Source: DATFFO01 sp963744905 (GTDB taxonomy: Bacteria; Actinomycetota; Acidimicrobiia; Spongiisociales; ZC4RG35). Taken from it: a stretch of DNA of 64,000 nt. Shown in pieces: positions 7,678-15,597 of the stretch (position 1 is its first letter; every line of letters begins with the position of its first letter). The stretch is taken from positions 1 to 64,000 of the forward strand of contig CAVUUV010000001.1 of assembly GCA_963744905.1 (NCBI GenBank). Direction: 5' to 3'. A program made the position numbers and the translations under genes. The notes below the pieces were generated by a model that worked only from the letters and a program-made list of their open reading frames with translations, was not told where the DNA came from and ran no database searches.

Positions 7678-8665
7678 GCGAAAGACGGCGACAGCCGTGC
7701 CCGGACTGTTGGCCGTACTGGTTCTCATCGAGCTGGTCGTATTGCGAACCGGGACCCGCACCCTGATCCACATCCCGGGTCTGGGCCGCTTCCAGACCCC
7801 GATCGACATCGTGGCCGAAATCGGTCGTTCGGCCTACTACCTGGCCGTCGTGTCGCTGGTGGTCACGCTGGTTGTGTTGGGCTACGGGGCCCTACGAGAT
7901 GGGACGAAGCGCCAAACGATCGCCGGGGCCGGCGTACTGGCCTGGGTGGGCGTTGCCCTGGCCGGACGTATAGGGGTGATTTCCGAGTTGGCGGTCGGTT
8001 GGTCGTCACTGGCCATCCTGGCGGTGGTGACCGCCACCGTGTGGCGTGGGATGCGTACCCTCCCAATCGGCCTGTTCGCCCTCGGCTCGGTGGCGGCGGG
8101 ATGGAGCGTCATCGGACAGGGCACGGGTGGCGGGTTGAGCGGATGGCAGGTCGACGGTCTGGTGCTCGTCGCCGAAATCTCTCTGGTGCTGGCCGGGATG
8201 ACGGGGTTCCTCCTGCTCGACCGGCCGCCCCGAACACCTGCGATCCTCGCCGGTCTTGGGGTCGGGGCGTTCACCCTGGTCGCTTTCACTGCCGGGTCCT
8301 CGACCGTCTCGATCCTCGTCCTGTGGAATCTGGGTGTCCCCGGATGGCTGCCGGGGATCGCCTATGCCATTGCCCTGGGAAGTCTCGTCTCCACCCTGTG
8401 GTCGGCGCTTGCCTCCGGGCAACCCCTCGTAGCGATTGGCCTGGTACTTCTGATAGGCGGCGGCCTGGGGACGATCAGCACCTATCAGACCGGTTTGGCC
8501 CTGGCCGGGATGCTGGTGCTGGGTGGATCGATGTACCTCGCCTCTATGCCTTCCCCAGCTATCGACCACCGAGAGGTGGGGGACGACGGCGCCGGTCCCG
8601 GTCGCCGCATACTTCCAGAGGTCCCAGGAGTTCTTTCAGAGTCGCTTCGTTTCGACCTTCACTAG
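7664..8665 (+). CDS. multi-pass membrane protein of the nxr-like operon
   Basis: A 333-residue hydrophobic protein with about ten membrane helices and no cofactor motif that I recognise. It overlaps the gamma gene by 14 bp and is the last gene of the operon. It could connect the periplasmic enzyme to the quinone pool or serve as an assembly protein; both are guesses. The last 35 residues are polar. The TAG stop codon lies inside the CTAG target at which a 160-bp MITE is inserted, so the reading frame ends at the same residue with or without the element. Confidence 0.6.
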   Translation: MVSSERKTATAVPGLLAVLVLIELVVLRTGTRTLIHIPGLGRFQTPIDIVAEIGRSAYYLAVVSLVVTLVVLGYGALRDGTKRQTIAGAGVLAWVGVALAGRIGVISELAVGWSSLAILAVVTATVWRGMRTLPIGLFALGSVAAGWSVIGQGTGGGLSGWQVDGLVLVAEISLVLAGMTGFLLLDRPPRTPAILAGLGVGAFTLVAFTAGSSTVSILVLWNLGVPGWLPGIAYAIALGSLVSTLWSALASGQPLVAIGLVLLIGGGLGTISTYQTGLALAGMLVLGGSMYLASMPSPAIDHREVGDDGAGPGRRILPEVPGVLSESLRFDLH

Positions 8666-8825
8666 GAGCCCGTTGAACAATGCATGTCACCCATCTTGAC
8701 GACCATGCATCACCACCCACTGCGTTCTCGGCCCCGCCATTCCGGCACAAGGAGTGGCGAAACCTCGGCCTTGCGGCTGGCGCGCCTGGCCGCCAATCCG
8801 AGCAACGGCATTATCCAACAGGCTC
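8666..8825 (+). mobile_element. 160-bp MITE, copy 1
   Basis: A non-coding element bounded by CTAG on both sides (8662-8665 and 8826-8829), read as a 4-bp target duplication. Its ends are imperfect inverted repeats: GAGCCCGTTGAACAATGC at the left, and GAGCCTGTTGGATAATGC on the opposite strand at the right. A second copy at 17545-17704 is in reverse orientation with about three differences. CTAG duplication and GAGCC-type ends recall IS5-family elements, but no transposase is in the window, so it would need to be moved in trans. It sits directly behind the nxr-like operon. Confidence 0.85.
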
Positions 8826-8929
8826 CTAGTTGGGCCGGGGTTCGGTCTGGGTGCAGAACTGAGCGGGAAGCGACCTCAGAGGGTGCTGCCACGTCTCGAT
8901 CTCGCCTTTGTCGAACCCGAAGGTGACGA

Positions 8930-9280
8930 TCAGGGCCCGGCCACTGCCGCCGCCTCGTCGTCGTAGATCCCGATCGCGTCATCGAGGCGGGTCAGGGAGA
9001 AGATCTGGCGGTAGTGATCGGACAAGCCGTAGGCGGCCAGCCGGTGGCCCTTGCGCTGGGCTCGAATCAGCACGGTCACCAACAGACCTATCCCACCGCT
9101 ATTCATGTAGGCGAGGTCCCTGAAGTTGAGCACGATCACCTCGGTGCCCGGTTGATCAGCCTGGGTGTATGCGTCCATCAAGACGCCCTCAGAGAATGCT
9201 GTGACATCGCCTTCGATGTCGATCACCTTGGATCCATCCTCCGCGTCGCGCACCGTCATCGCTACCTGTGCCTGTGGCAT
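8930..9280 (-). CDS. STAS-domain anti-sigma factor antagonist
   Basis: A 116-residue single STAS domain. NSGGIGLLV carries the serine that is phosphorylated in SpoIIAA/RsbV-type proteins. The start is placed at the ATG ending at 9280 (MPQAQVAMTV). It would bind an anti-sigma kinase when unphosphorylated and so free a sigma factor. Third gene of a kinase-STAS-STAS set, 10 bp after the previous stop. It shares the C-terminal text LSDHYRQIF with its neighbour, so the two look like tandem duplicates. Confidence 0.8.
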   Translation of the reverse strand: MPQAQVAMTVRDAEDGSKVIDIEGDVTAFSEGVLMDAYTQADQPGTEVIVLNFRDLAYMNSGGIGLLVTVLIRAQRKGHRLAAYGLSDHYRQIFSLTRLDDAIGIYDDEAAAVAGP

Positions 9281-9290
9281 TTGCGTCCCT

Positions 9291-9629
9291 TCAGCCCGCC
9301 GCCACGGCGGTGGCTTCGTCGTCGTAGATCGCCATGAAGTCGGCAATCCGGGTGATCTGGAAGATCTGGCGATAGTGGTCCGACAACCCGAATGCTCGCA
9401 CCTGTCTGCCTTCTGCCCTCGCTTTGGCGAGGATGCCGACGATCACAGCGATTCCTGTCGAGTTGATGTAGTCCACATCGGAGAAGTCGAGTACGACGGA
9501 ACCGCCAGAGGTTGTGGCGTAGGCCTCATCGAGCCTCTCGTGGGCAGTGCGATCAACGTCCCCGCTCATGCGCAAGGCCACCACCCCGTCCTGTTCCTCG
9601 ACGCGTACGCCGAAGTCGATACCAGGCAT
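9291..9629 (-). CDS. STAS-domain anti-sigma factor antagonist (second copy)
   Basis: A 112-residue STAS domain with the conserved serine in INSTGIAVIVG. The ATG overlaps the TGA of the upstream kinase gene by one base (TGATG), so the two are translationally coupled. It is a paralogue of the next gene, sharing GLSDHYRQIF and a YDDEA tail. Two antagonists with one kinase suggests two inputs to the same switch, or a homologue-specific partner elsewhere in the genome. Confidence 0.8.
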   Translation of the reverse strand: MPGIDFGVRVEEQDGVVALRMSGDVDRTAHERLDEAYATTSGGSVVLDFSDVDYINSTGIAVIVGILAKARAEGRQVRAFGLSDHYRQIFQITRIADFMAIYDDEATAVAAG

Positions 9630-10159
9630 CAGTTGACTCCTTCCACGCTCATCTCGAGTTCGGTCACATGTCGACCGTTGGCCGCGTGGTGACAGAAACG
9701 ATCCACCATTTGTTCGATCAGGAACAATCCCCAGCCGCGCGGTGATTCGCCTCCGGCCAGCTTGGCATCGAGGTCCGGGGTCCCGGCGTCGGGGATGGAC
9801 GGTCCGTTCCCACGATCCCCGATTCGGACCACGAGCCGATCGTGGCCACGCAGTATCGTCACATCTACCGGTAGAGCGGGGTCAAAGCCGTTTCCGTGTT
9901 CGATGGCGTTCATCGAGGCCTCCGACACGGCGGTCTTGAGCCCCTCGAGCCGTTCCCCGATGAGGCCCAGCTGAGAGGCGAGAGACCCGACCCTCTCCAT
10001 CACCAGTCGCTCGTTTCCCTCCTGGCTGGGGATGCTGAACCGTTCCAGCTCCTCGTGGCTGGTGTCGAGGGCCCCGGCCCGCACAGCTGCCGACGAGGTT
10101 CGCCGCACCGCGACCCGGGTTGGGTTTGTCGGGCGGTGGAAGGGTTTGACCATCTGCAC
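9629..10159 (-). CDS. anti-sigma regulatory kinase (RsbW/SpoIIAB-like ATPase)
   Basis: A 176-residue serine kinase of the GHKL/HATPase type. The N-box is seen as VSEASMNAIEHG and the G-box as RGWGLFLIEQMVD. Members bind a sigma factor or phosphorylate a STAS antagonist. The first 40 residues are a basic extension that may be partly untranslated; the true start could be further downstream. It heads a three-gene unit with two STAS proteins. No sigma factor gene lies nearby, so its target is unknown. Confidence 0.78.
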   Translation of the reverse strand: MQMVKPFHRPTNPTRVAVRRTSSAAVRAGALDTSHEELERFSIPSQEGNERLVMERVGSLASQLGLIGERLEGLKTAVSEASMNAIEHGNGFDPALPVDVTILRGHDRLVVRIGDRGNGPSIPDAGTPDLDAKLAGGESPRGWGLFLIEQMVDRFCHHAANGRHVTELEMSVEGVN

Positions 10160-10169
10160 GATGCCCTGT

Positions 10170-10631
10170 CTACGGCTCGTCCGTTCCGGAAACGTTACGG
10201 GCTCCGGCGGCAGCGATGGCGAGGAGAGAGCCGATCTCGTCCCATCTGACTGCAGGCCGGGGGAGATTACGCCACTGGAGATACCGCGCCGCCCGACTTC
10301 GGCCCCGCCTCAGAAACCGGACGTAGCTGAGCAGTCCCCCTATGCCCATTCCGGGTATGAACCGCTCCGGAATGAACTGCCACTCACCATCCTCATGTTC
10401 CAGGCGGCCCGTTATCAGACAGCTGCGCAGCTTCCACAGCCTCTCGTCGTGACGGTGGTAGAGAACGGACGCGGGGCCGGGCACGCTGTCACCGGGATCG
10501 TCGATCATGAGCACACCCAGGTCGTGGGCGGCCGACGGAACACAGCGGACCGAAATCGGCCCGGTCTCTGACACGGTCGACAGCACGGCCGTGTCGAATC
10601 GCCTGGATTCTCGTTCGATCTCACGCCACAT
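10170..10631 (-). CDS. pyridoxamine 5'-phosphate oxidase-like FMN/F420 split-barrel protein
   Basis: A 153-residue protein with the split-barrel opening typical of this family (FDTAVLSTVSETGPISVRCVP). Members bind FMN, heme or F420; the substrate cannot be read from sequence. Its ATG overlaps the stop of the upstream split-barrel gene by 11 bp, so the two are co-translated and may form a pair. Confidence 0.6.
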   Translation of the reverse strand: MWREIERESRRFDTAVLSTVSETGPISVRCVPSAAHDLGVLMIDDPGDSVPGPASVLYHRHDERLWKLRSCLITGRLEHEDGEWQFIPERFIPGMGIGGLLSYVRFLRRGRSRAARYLQWRNLPRPAVRWDEIGSLLAIAAAGARNVSGTDEP

Positions 10632-11142
10632 CGATGGCCTGCCAGTCTCCTTGCTGTTGCCAGCTCACTCTGGTCGGCCGGACCACGATGAGGAGGCGCA
10701 GGAAGTACCAGTCCATCAGCCTCTCGGCGAACCGGTTCCTCGTGTAGAGGCCGACGGCGGGCTGACGTCTGAGCAGGGCGATGGCGTCTCGTTCGAAGGC
10801 GGCGGCGATGGACCGATCCTCGATCTGCCCGATCGAAGTGAGGACGATGTCGGGGGCCTGGGCCAGGCCTTCCACCCGCACGATCGGCGCGTCGGCCAAT
10901 CCGCTCCCGGTGGAGTCGGAGTACAGAAGGCTCACGCGTGGGTCGCGCCTGATATTGAGGGCCTTCTGTGGTAGCCCGATCGAGGTGGCGATGGCGATGC
11001 GGAAAGTCTCCTCTTCGATCGAAGCCAGGACCGGCCAGGTGATGGGATATCCCGACCGCGAAACTGTCGTGAGCTCCGCGGTCAAGAATCGCCTGAGCAC
11101 CACGGACACGTCGGCTGGGACCATCGCCTCGAGTTCGCTCAT
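10621..11142 (-). CDS. pyridoxamine 5'-phosphate oxidase-like split-barrel protein
   Basis: A 173-residue protein. FLTAELTTVSRSGYPITWPV at the N-terminus, followed by NIRRDPRVSLLYSD, is typical of the general stress / pyridoxamine oxidase-like FMN-binding family. The start is set at the ATG ending at 11142 (MSELEAMVPAD); an upstream extension is open but has no protein-like character. First gene of a two-gene unit with the smaller split-barrel protein. Confidence 0.65.
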   Translation of the reverse strand: MSELEAMVPADVSVVLRRFLTAELTTVSRSGYPITWPVLASIEEETFRIAIATSIGLPQKALNIRRDPRVSLLYSDSTGSGLADAPIVRVEGLAQAPDIVLTSIGQIEDRSIAAAFERDAIALLRRQPAVGLYTRNRFAERLMDWYFLRLLIVVRPTRVSWQQQGDWQAIDVA

Positions 11143-11687
11143 GACATCAGTATTCGGCCCGGGCGTTCCGGCAGGGTTACGGAACTGCGTCGGCGGGAGC
11201 AGGGAGACCGGCTGAGCTGTCCTCGAGAGGCCGAATGTGGCCTCGACTGCGGCTGTAGCGAGCGCCCGCCCCGGCTCCCAGCCAAACCGGCCCCTTCGTC
11301 GCCCACATGCCCGGTCCGGGCCGCGGCGCCGGCCTGACTCGATCAGCACATCGATCGCTACCTCCGTAGTCTCATGTCACTCGAAGTGCGCCTTTCGGAC
11401 GTTCGATCGGTCCACGGCACCACGCCCCGCTTGATGGTTGAGACGTTTGGGGGGAATCCGTTGCGGCATCGTTACGGGGAGCAACATCCGCGGCATCTGC
11501 GGCTCGGGCTCGAAGTCGTCGTGCGGGGTGAGCCGAAGACCCATTGGGGGGAGAAGCGCCACCCGATCAGAATGTGGGGCGGAGGGCGTTCACGCATTTG
11601 GCCCAGGCTCCACCGAAGCACAGGAAGGCGAGTCACGTTTGAGCTATCGTCCCTCTGGAACGGCGCCAAGGGTCCGGAGGAGATGAA
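11143..11687. other. 545-bp region with no recognised gene
   Basis: Between the divergent split-barrel and cNMP-domain genes. Open frames exist on both strands but their translations are rich in Arg and Pro and show no domain. The only clear element is the Shine-Dalgarno-like GGAGGAG just before the GTG at 11688. The region presumably holds two divergent promoters; I could not place them. Confidence 0.5.
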
Positions 11688-12122
11688 GTGGTATCCCAGA
11701 AGGAGAGGATTGAGCGGCTCGGCTCGGTTCGCCTGTTCGAGGGTCTGACCAAGACCGACCTCAAGCACCTAGTCGGTATCTCCAAGGTGGTCGACCACGA
11801 GGCAGACCACACCGTCGTCAGTGAGGGTGAGAGCGGGGCCGGTTTCCACCTCATCCTGGCCGGCGAAGCCAAGGTCGTGCGTGGCAACAAGACGCTGGCC
11901 CGGCTGGGCCCGGGTGATTTCTTCGGTGAGATGGCTCTGATCGATTCTGGCCCTCGCACGGCCACCGTGGTGGGCGACGGGCCACTGACCACGCTGGCCA
12001 TCACGGCGTGGGATTTCAGACCGCTCGTGAAGACCCGGCCCGATCTGGCATGGAAGTTGCTCGTCCACCTGACCAAGCGGCTCAGAGAGGAGCAGGAGGG
12101 TCGGGACGCTCTTCTGGCCTGA
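11688..12122 (+). CDS. single-domain cyclic nucleotide-binding protein
   Basis: A 144-residue cNMP-binding beta barrel without a DNA-binding or catalytic domain. The phosphate-binding cassette FFGEMALIDSGPRTATV keeps the Glu and Arg that bind cAMP or cGMP, so nucleotide binding is plausible. GTG start with a strong Shine-Dalgarno. The end is polar and helical (HLTKRLREEQEG). A similar protein is at 16220-16651. The partner through which a signal would be passed is unknown. Confidence 0.8.
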   Translation: MVSQKERIERLGSVRLFEGLTKTDLKHLVGISKVVDHEADHTVVSEGESGAGFHLILAGEAKVVRGNKTLARLGPGDFFGEMALIDSGPRTATVVGDGPLTTLAITAWDFRPLVKTRPDLAWKLLVHLTKRLREEQEGRDALLA

Positions 12123-12265
12123 CGGCCGCGACCGGATTCCGGTCGCCTCGCCAATATCCGTTTGGCTCCGCCTTGTCTCGGTGCCTTGGCCGGGAACACG
12201 CAGGATGCTTGGGTGATCTCGATGTCCGACCATGGGGCGGGCGAAGACGCTGGAGAGGAGCCAGG

Positions 12266-13153
12266 ATGCGGGTAGGCGTGATAGTGCCGCAGGGATGGAC
12301 GGGGGAATTCGACGGATGGGACCCCCTCGACGCCTCGGAGCGAACCAGGGCCGTGGCCAGACAGGCCGATGGGCTGGGATTCGATTCGATCTGGCTGTAC
12401 GACCATTTTCACACGGTTCCCCGGCCCACCGAGGAGATCACCTTCGAGTCGTTCACGACTCTGGCGACGCTGGGTGCCATCACCGAGAGAGTTCGCCTCG
12501 GCCACATCGTGATTTGCGCGGGGTTCCGCAACCCGGCCCTGACCGCCAAGATGATCTCCACTATGGACGTCCACACCGGAGGGCGGATGGAACTCGGCAT
12601 CGGTGCCGGATGGAAGCGTGACGAGTGGGAGGCCTATGGGTACGGGTTTCCCGGCACCAGGGATCGGCTCGCCAATCTCGGGGACCAGCTCCAGGTCATC
12701 AGCCGGATGATGCAACCGGGACGGGCCACATTCGACGGGGAATACGCGTCGGTCGAGAACGCCATCAATGTGCCCGGCCCCCTTCAGAGTCCCCGGGTCC
12801 CGATAATGGTGGGGGGAAACGGACCGGAGGTCACCTGGCGCCTCGCTGCCAGGTACGCCGACGAGCTCAACCTGGACGGCAAGACCCCCGATGAGGTGGC
12901 CGAGGCGTTGCCGGTCATCGCCTCGCGGTGCGAGGAGATCGGTCGACGGCCCCACGACCTCCGGGTTTCTACGCACATCTTCACCCAGACCTTCAGCCGC
13001 CCGGGTGCGGGACGGGTCGAGCTTCTGAGCCGCTATGCGGAGCTGGGTGTCTCCCGGGTGATGGGGCTGGACCGCTCCACGGCTCGGTCGGATGAGGCTT
13101 TGCCCAGCCTGGCGGAAGACTGTCGGGCGGCGGGAGTCGAGTTGGTGGCCTGA
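12266..13153 (+). CDS. LLM-class F420-dependent oxidoreductase
   Basis: A 295-residue luciferase-like TIM-barrel protein. RVGVIVPQGW at the start, FDSIWLYDHFH, ERVRLGHIVICAGFRNPALTAK and LGIGAGWKRDEW are standard for F420-dependent members. ATG 12266 has GAGGAG upstream. The substrate is unknown. F420 use is typical of Actinomycetota and supports the host guess. Followed by a strong hairpin terminator shared with the convergent SLH-repeat gene. Confidence 0.82.
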   Translation: MRVGVIVPQGWTGEFDGWDPLDASERTRAVARQADGLGFDSIWLYDHFHTVPRPTEEITFESFTTLATLGAITERVRLGHIVICAGFRNPALTAKMISTMDVHTGGRMELGIGAGWKRDEWEAYGYGFPGTRDRLANLGDQLQVISRMMQPGRATFDGEYASVENAINVPGPLQSPRVPIMVGGNGPEVTWRLAARYADELNLDGKTPDEVAEALPVIASRCEEIGRRPHDLRVSTHIFTQTFSRPGAGRVELLSRYAELGVSRVMGLDRSTARSDEALPSLAEDCRAAGVELVA

Positions 13154-13198
13154 GACGCCGCCTGAACGACGGCGTGGAGGTCGAGCCGGGCCGATCGG

Positions 13199-13232
13199 GA
13201 GCGGGGGCCCGGGCTTACCCGGGCCCCCGCTC
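13199..13232. terminator. bidirectional hairpin terminator
   Basis: A perfect 15-bp stem (GAGCGGGGGCCCGGG pairing with CCCGGGCCCCCGCTC) with a 4-base CTTA loop between two convergent genes. There is no clear U run on either side, as is common in GC-rich actinobacteria. Confidence 0.8.
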
Positions 13233-13243
13233 GGTCCTTGCGG

Positions 13244-14875
13244 TTAGCTCTCCGCCAGTACCGCCAGCGCCCGGGCCAGGAAGGAGGCCATCTGGGCTCT
13301 CGTGACGGGGTCGTCGGGGCAGTAGTTGTCGTTGTCGGGCGGGTTGCATCCCTTGGTGATTCCGGCTGCCGCCAGGGCGTTGATGTCGGCTTCGAACACC
13401 GAGCCGTTGTCGTCGGTGAACGCGTCATCGGCCGAGGCAGGCAGGTGCAGCGCTCTCACCAGGAAGGCCGCCATCTCACCACGGCTGACATCCGCCTCGG
13501 GGCAGTAGTTGTCGTTGTCGGGCGGGTTGCATCCCTTGGTGATTCCGGCTGCCGCCAGGGCGTTGATGTCGGCTTCGAACACCGAGCCGTTGTCGTCGGT
13601 GAACGCGTCATCGGCCGAGGCGGGCAGATCCAGGGTGCGGTTTATGAACGCCGCCATCTGTCCCCTCGTCGTGTCTGCGTCGGGGCAGTAGTTGTCGTTG
13701 TCGGGCGGGTTGCATCCCTTGGTGATTCCGGCCGCCGAGATCAGTGCGATGTTGAGCTCATGCACGTTGCCGTTGTCGTCGGAGAACTCCTGGCCGATGG
13801 CTTTCACCTTGGCCTGGCCGGGGATGAACACCGATTCGGTGGCAAAGATCCCGCCGTTGAGGCCGACCGTGACCGCCGTCGAGAGCTGCAGGCCCGTGGC
13901 CAATTCGACACAGGTCTCGCTGGCGAGCTTGCACGCGTTCAGGGTTCCGCCCATCGGCGGTACCGGTGAACCCGGTTCGAAGGCGAGGAAGCCGTTCTCA
14001 TCGGCTTCCAGCACATACATCGTGCCGTCAGGCCCGAAGCTGATGTCGATGATCGCCGTGAACGGATGTCCGGTGAAGACCTGGGTGCATCCGGTCCCTG
14101 GACATGCGGTGTGACGGGTGCCCGGTGTGACCCGCCAGATGCGCGACAGCCCCGGCGTACCCGGGAATCCTGTCAGTTCGCCCAGGTAGTAGTTGCCGTC
14201 GGGACCGATCGACACCGTGGTTGGCACCGGCTGGGCCGGGATCTGCGGCGTCGTGCAGACGAACCCGAAGTCGGGATCTGCACAGTCGACGTAGGGGAGC
14301 AGGTACGAGGTCGACGCCATATGGGCAGGCAGCGTCACCATCCAGTCGACCGACCCTCCATCGGACACGGCCAGGAGATCGTTACCGCCGGCGTCCGCTA
14401 CCAAAGTGGCACCGGAGACACGGGCCAGATCGTAGGGGTTGGAGTCGACGTTGTCGGTGCCGATCAGGGGGTCGTTGGCGTCGGGATTGTGTGCCTGTTC
14501 GAACGCCCACAGATCCGCTACCGGTACCGGATCGGCATTGGGGGCGAAGCGGTAAAGGGTGGCCCCTCCCTCGGGAACCATGGGCGGATCTCCCTCGGCG
14601 CCGCCTCCGGTCACCGCCAGCACATCGCCGTTGCCGGCCGATACGGCATCTGACAGTCCCGGGAACTCCACCTTGAGCTGGGCGGTCGTATCGGTCAATT
14701 CGACCACCCCGGCCCCCGAGTCCGCCACCAACAGCGTGTCGGTGTCGCTGGTGTTGAGGCCGAACATGGGTCCGACGTAGCTGTGGGCCGGCGGGTCCTC
14801 GGCGGCCCCAACCGGCAGAGCCGTCGCCATCACGACGGCCGCGCACGCGAACAGAATCATCGTCTTGCGACGCAT
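13244..14875 (-). CDS. secreted ScyD/ScyE-like beta-propeller protein with three SLH-like repeats
   Basis: A 543-residue exported protein. Signal peptide MILFACAAVVMATALPVGAA. Residues about 30-360 resemble ScyD/ScyE or NHL-type propellers (TTVSIGPDGNYYLGELTGFPG, DISFGPDGTMYVLEAD). The C-terminus carries three units of about 61 residues with DDNG...INALAAAGITKGC...YCP...TRGQMAAF, an SLH-like repeat with conserved cysteines common in secreted proteins of Acidimicrobiia and relatives. They probably attach the protein to the cell surface. The DNA of the repeats is nearly identical (period 183 bp), so recent duplication or gene conversion is likely. Confidence 0.78.
   Translation of the reverse strand: MRRKTMILFACAAVVMATALPVGAAEDPPAHSYVGPMFGLNTSDTDTLLVADSGAGVVELTDTTAQLKVEFPGLSDAVSAGNGDVLAVTGGGAEGDPPMVPEGGATLYRFAPNADPVPVADLWAFEQAHNPDANDPLIGTDNVDSNPYDLARVSGATLVADAGGNDLLAVSDGGSVDWMVTLPAHMASTSYLLPYVDCADPDFGFVCTTPQIPAQPVPTTVSIGPDGNYYLGELTGFPGTPGLSRIWRVTPGTRHTACPGTGCTQVFTGHPFTAIIDISFGPDGTMYVLEADENGFLAFEPGSPVPPMGGTLNACKLASETCVELATGLQLSTAVTVGLNGGIFATESVFIPGQAKVKAIGQEFSDDNGNVHELNIALISAAGITKGCNPPDNDNYCPDADTTRGQMAAFINRTLDLPASADDAFTDDNGSVFEADINALAAAGITKGCNPPDNDNYCPEADVSRGEMAAFLVRALHLPASADDAFTDDNGSVFEADINALAAAGITKGCNPPDNDNYCPDDPVTRAQMASFLARALAVLAES
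13246..13794 (-). repeat. three tandem 183-bp coding repeats
   Basis: Anchor AGTAGTTGTCGTTGTCGGGC occurs at 13321, 13504 and 13687, exactly 183 bp apart. Units one and two are almost identical for about 115 bp beyond the anchor; the third diverges after about 45 bp. They encode the SLH-like domains of the secreted protein and allow copy-number change by slippage or recombination. Confidence 0.9.
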
Positions 14876-14992
14876 AGACTTCCTCCCTTTCGCTTACCCG
14901 CTCCAATGGCGGTCCTGTCTGCGAATCTACGCGCGCCGCGTTCCGAGTGCGTTACGAGATCGGCCGGGTGATCGGGACGGGGCCCTTTCCGC

Positions 14993-15011
14993 CTTCTTTG
15001 GTCCAAAGAAG
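14993..15011. repeat. 19-bp palindrome CTTCTTTGGTCCAAAGAAG
   Basis: A perfect inverted repeat (9 bp arms, one central base) between the SLH-repeat gene and the MoaD/Mut7-C gene. Half-sites of the same type (TTCTTTSGAC and GTCCAAAGAA) occur several times in the ppsA-nifJ intergenic region. It may be a repeat family or a regulator site; nothing decides between them here. Confidence 0.5.
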
Positions 15012-15038
15012 CGAATGGGGGCGAATAGCGTTGGCGTG

Positions 15039-15595
15039 ATGCGACTGGATGACCCCGGGGCCCCGACGACGGTGACCGTTCGTCTGTACGCCGAATTGAA
15101 CGACTGCCTCCCGCAGCCGGATAGGCCACAGGTGACCGTTGAGCTGGATGGAGACACCACAGTGGGCCAACTCATCGAGCAGATGGGTGTGCCCCTATCC
15201 CGCGTCGACCTGATTCTGCTCGAGGGACGGTCGGTGCATCCGGACCATCCCCTGAGACCGGGCGACCGGGTGGCCGTCTATCCCGTCTTCGAGTCCTTCG
15301 ACGTCAGCTCCGAAACCAAGGTGCGGACGACGGGCCCTGCGGACGCCCCGCTTCCTGGTCGATGCCGACCTCGGGGGCCTGGCCACACTTCTTGAGCAGG
15401 CCGGTTTCGATGTTCGCATCACCACCGGGGGGGACATGGTCGAAGAGGCGACGACACAATCCCGAATCCTCCTGAGCTGCCGATCAGGATCGGATCGATG
15501 ACCCGCGTCTCACCCATGGGCTCCGGGTCGGCGATTCCTCACCTCGGGCTCAGCTGACCGAACTCGCCCGCCGTCTTCACCTTCGAGGACTCTGA
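15039..15595 (+). pseudogene. MoaD/ThiS-like ubiquitin fold plus Mut7-C domain protein, frameshifted
   Basis: From ATG 15039 the frame encodes a ubiquitin-fold N-domain (VTVRLYAELND ... RPGDRVAVYPVFESFD), the usual front part of Mut7-C RNase-domain proteins. Near 15335-15350 the continuing sequence is in another frame (RTPRFLVDADLGGLATLLEQ, from 15340), and near 15478-15484 it shifts again (DQDRIDDPRLTHGLRVGDSS, from 15482) to a stop at 15593-15595. The three segments join into one normal-looking protein. So either the gene is decayed or the assembly has two indels. As written, no full-length product can be made. Confidence 0.75.
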
Positions 15596-15597
15596 AC

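Noticed and set aside
8830..8929. Minus-strand stretch reading FGFDKGEIETWQHPL and similar after the first STAS stop
   Set aside because: Looks partly protein-like but has no start or family match and lies between the MITE and a good stop codon; too short to call.
11143..11349. N-terminal extension of the split-barrel protein
   Set aside because: Arg/Pro-rich text without domain character; the ATG at 11142 fits the family start.
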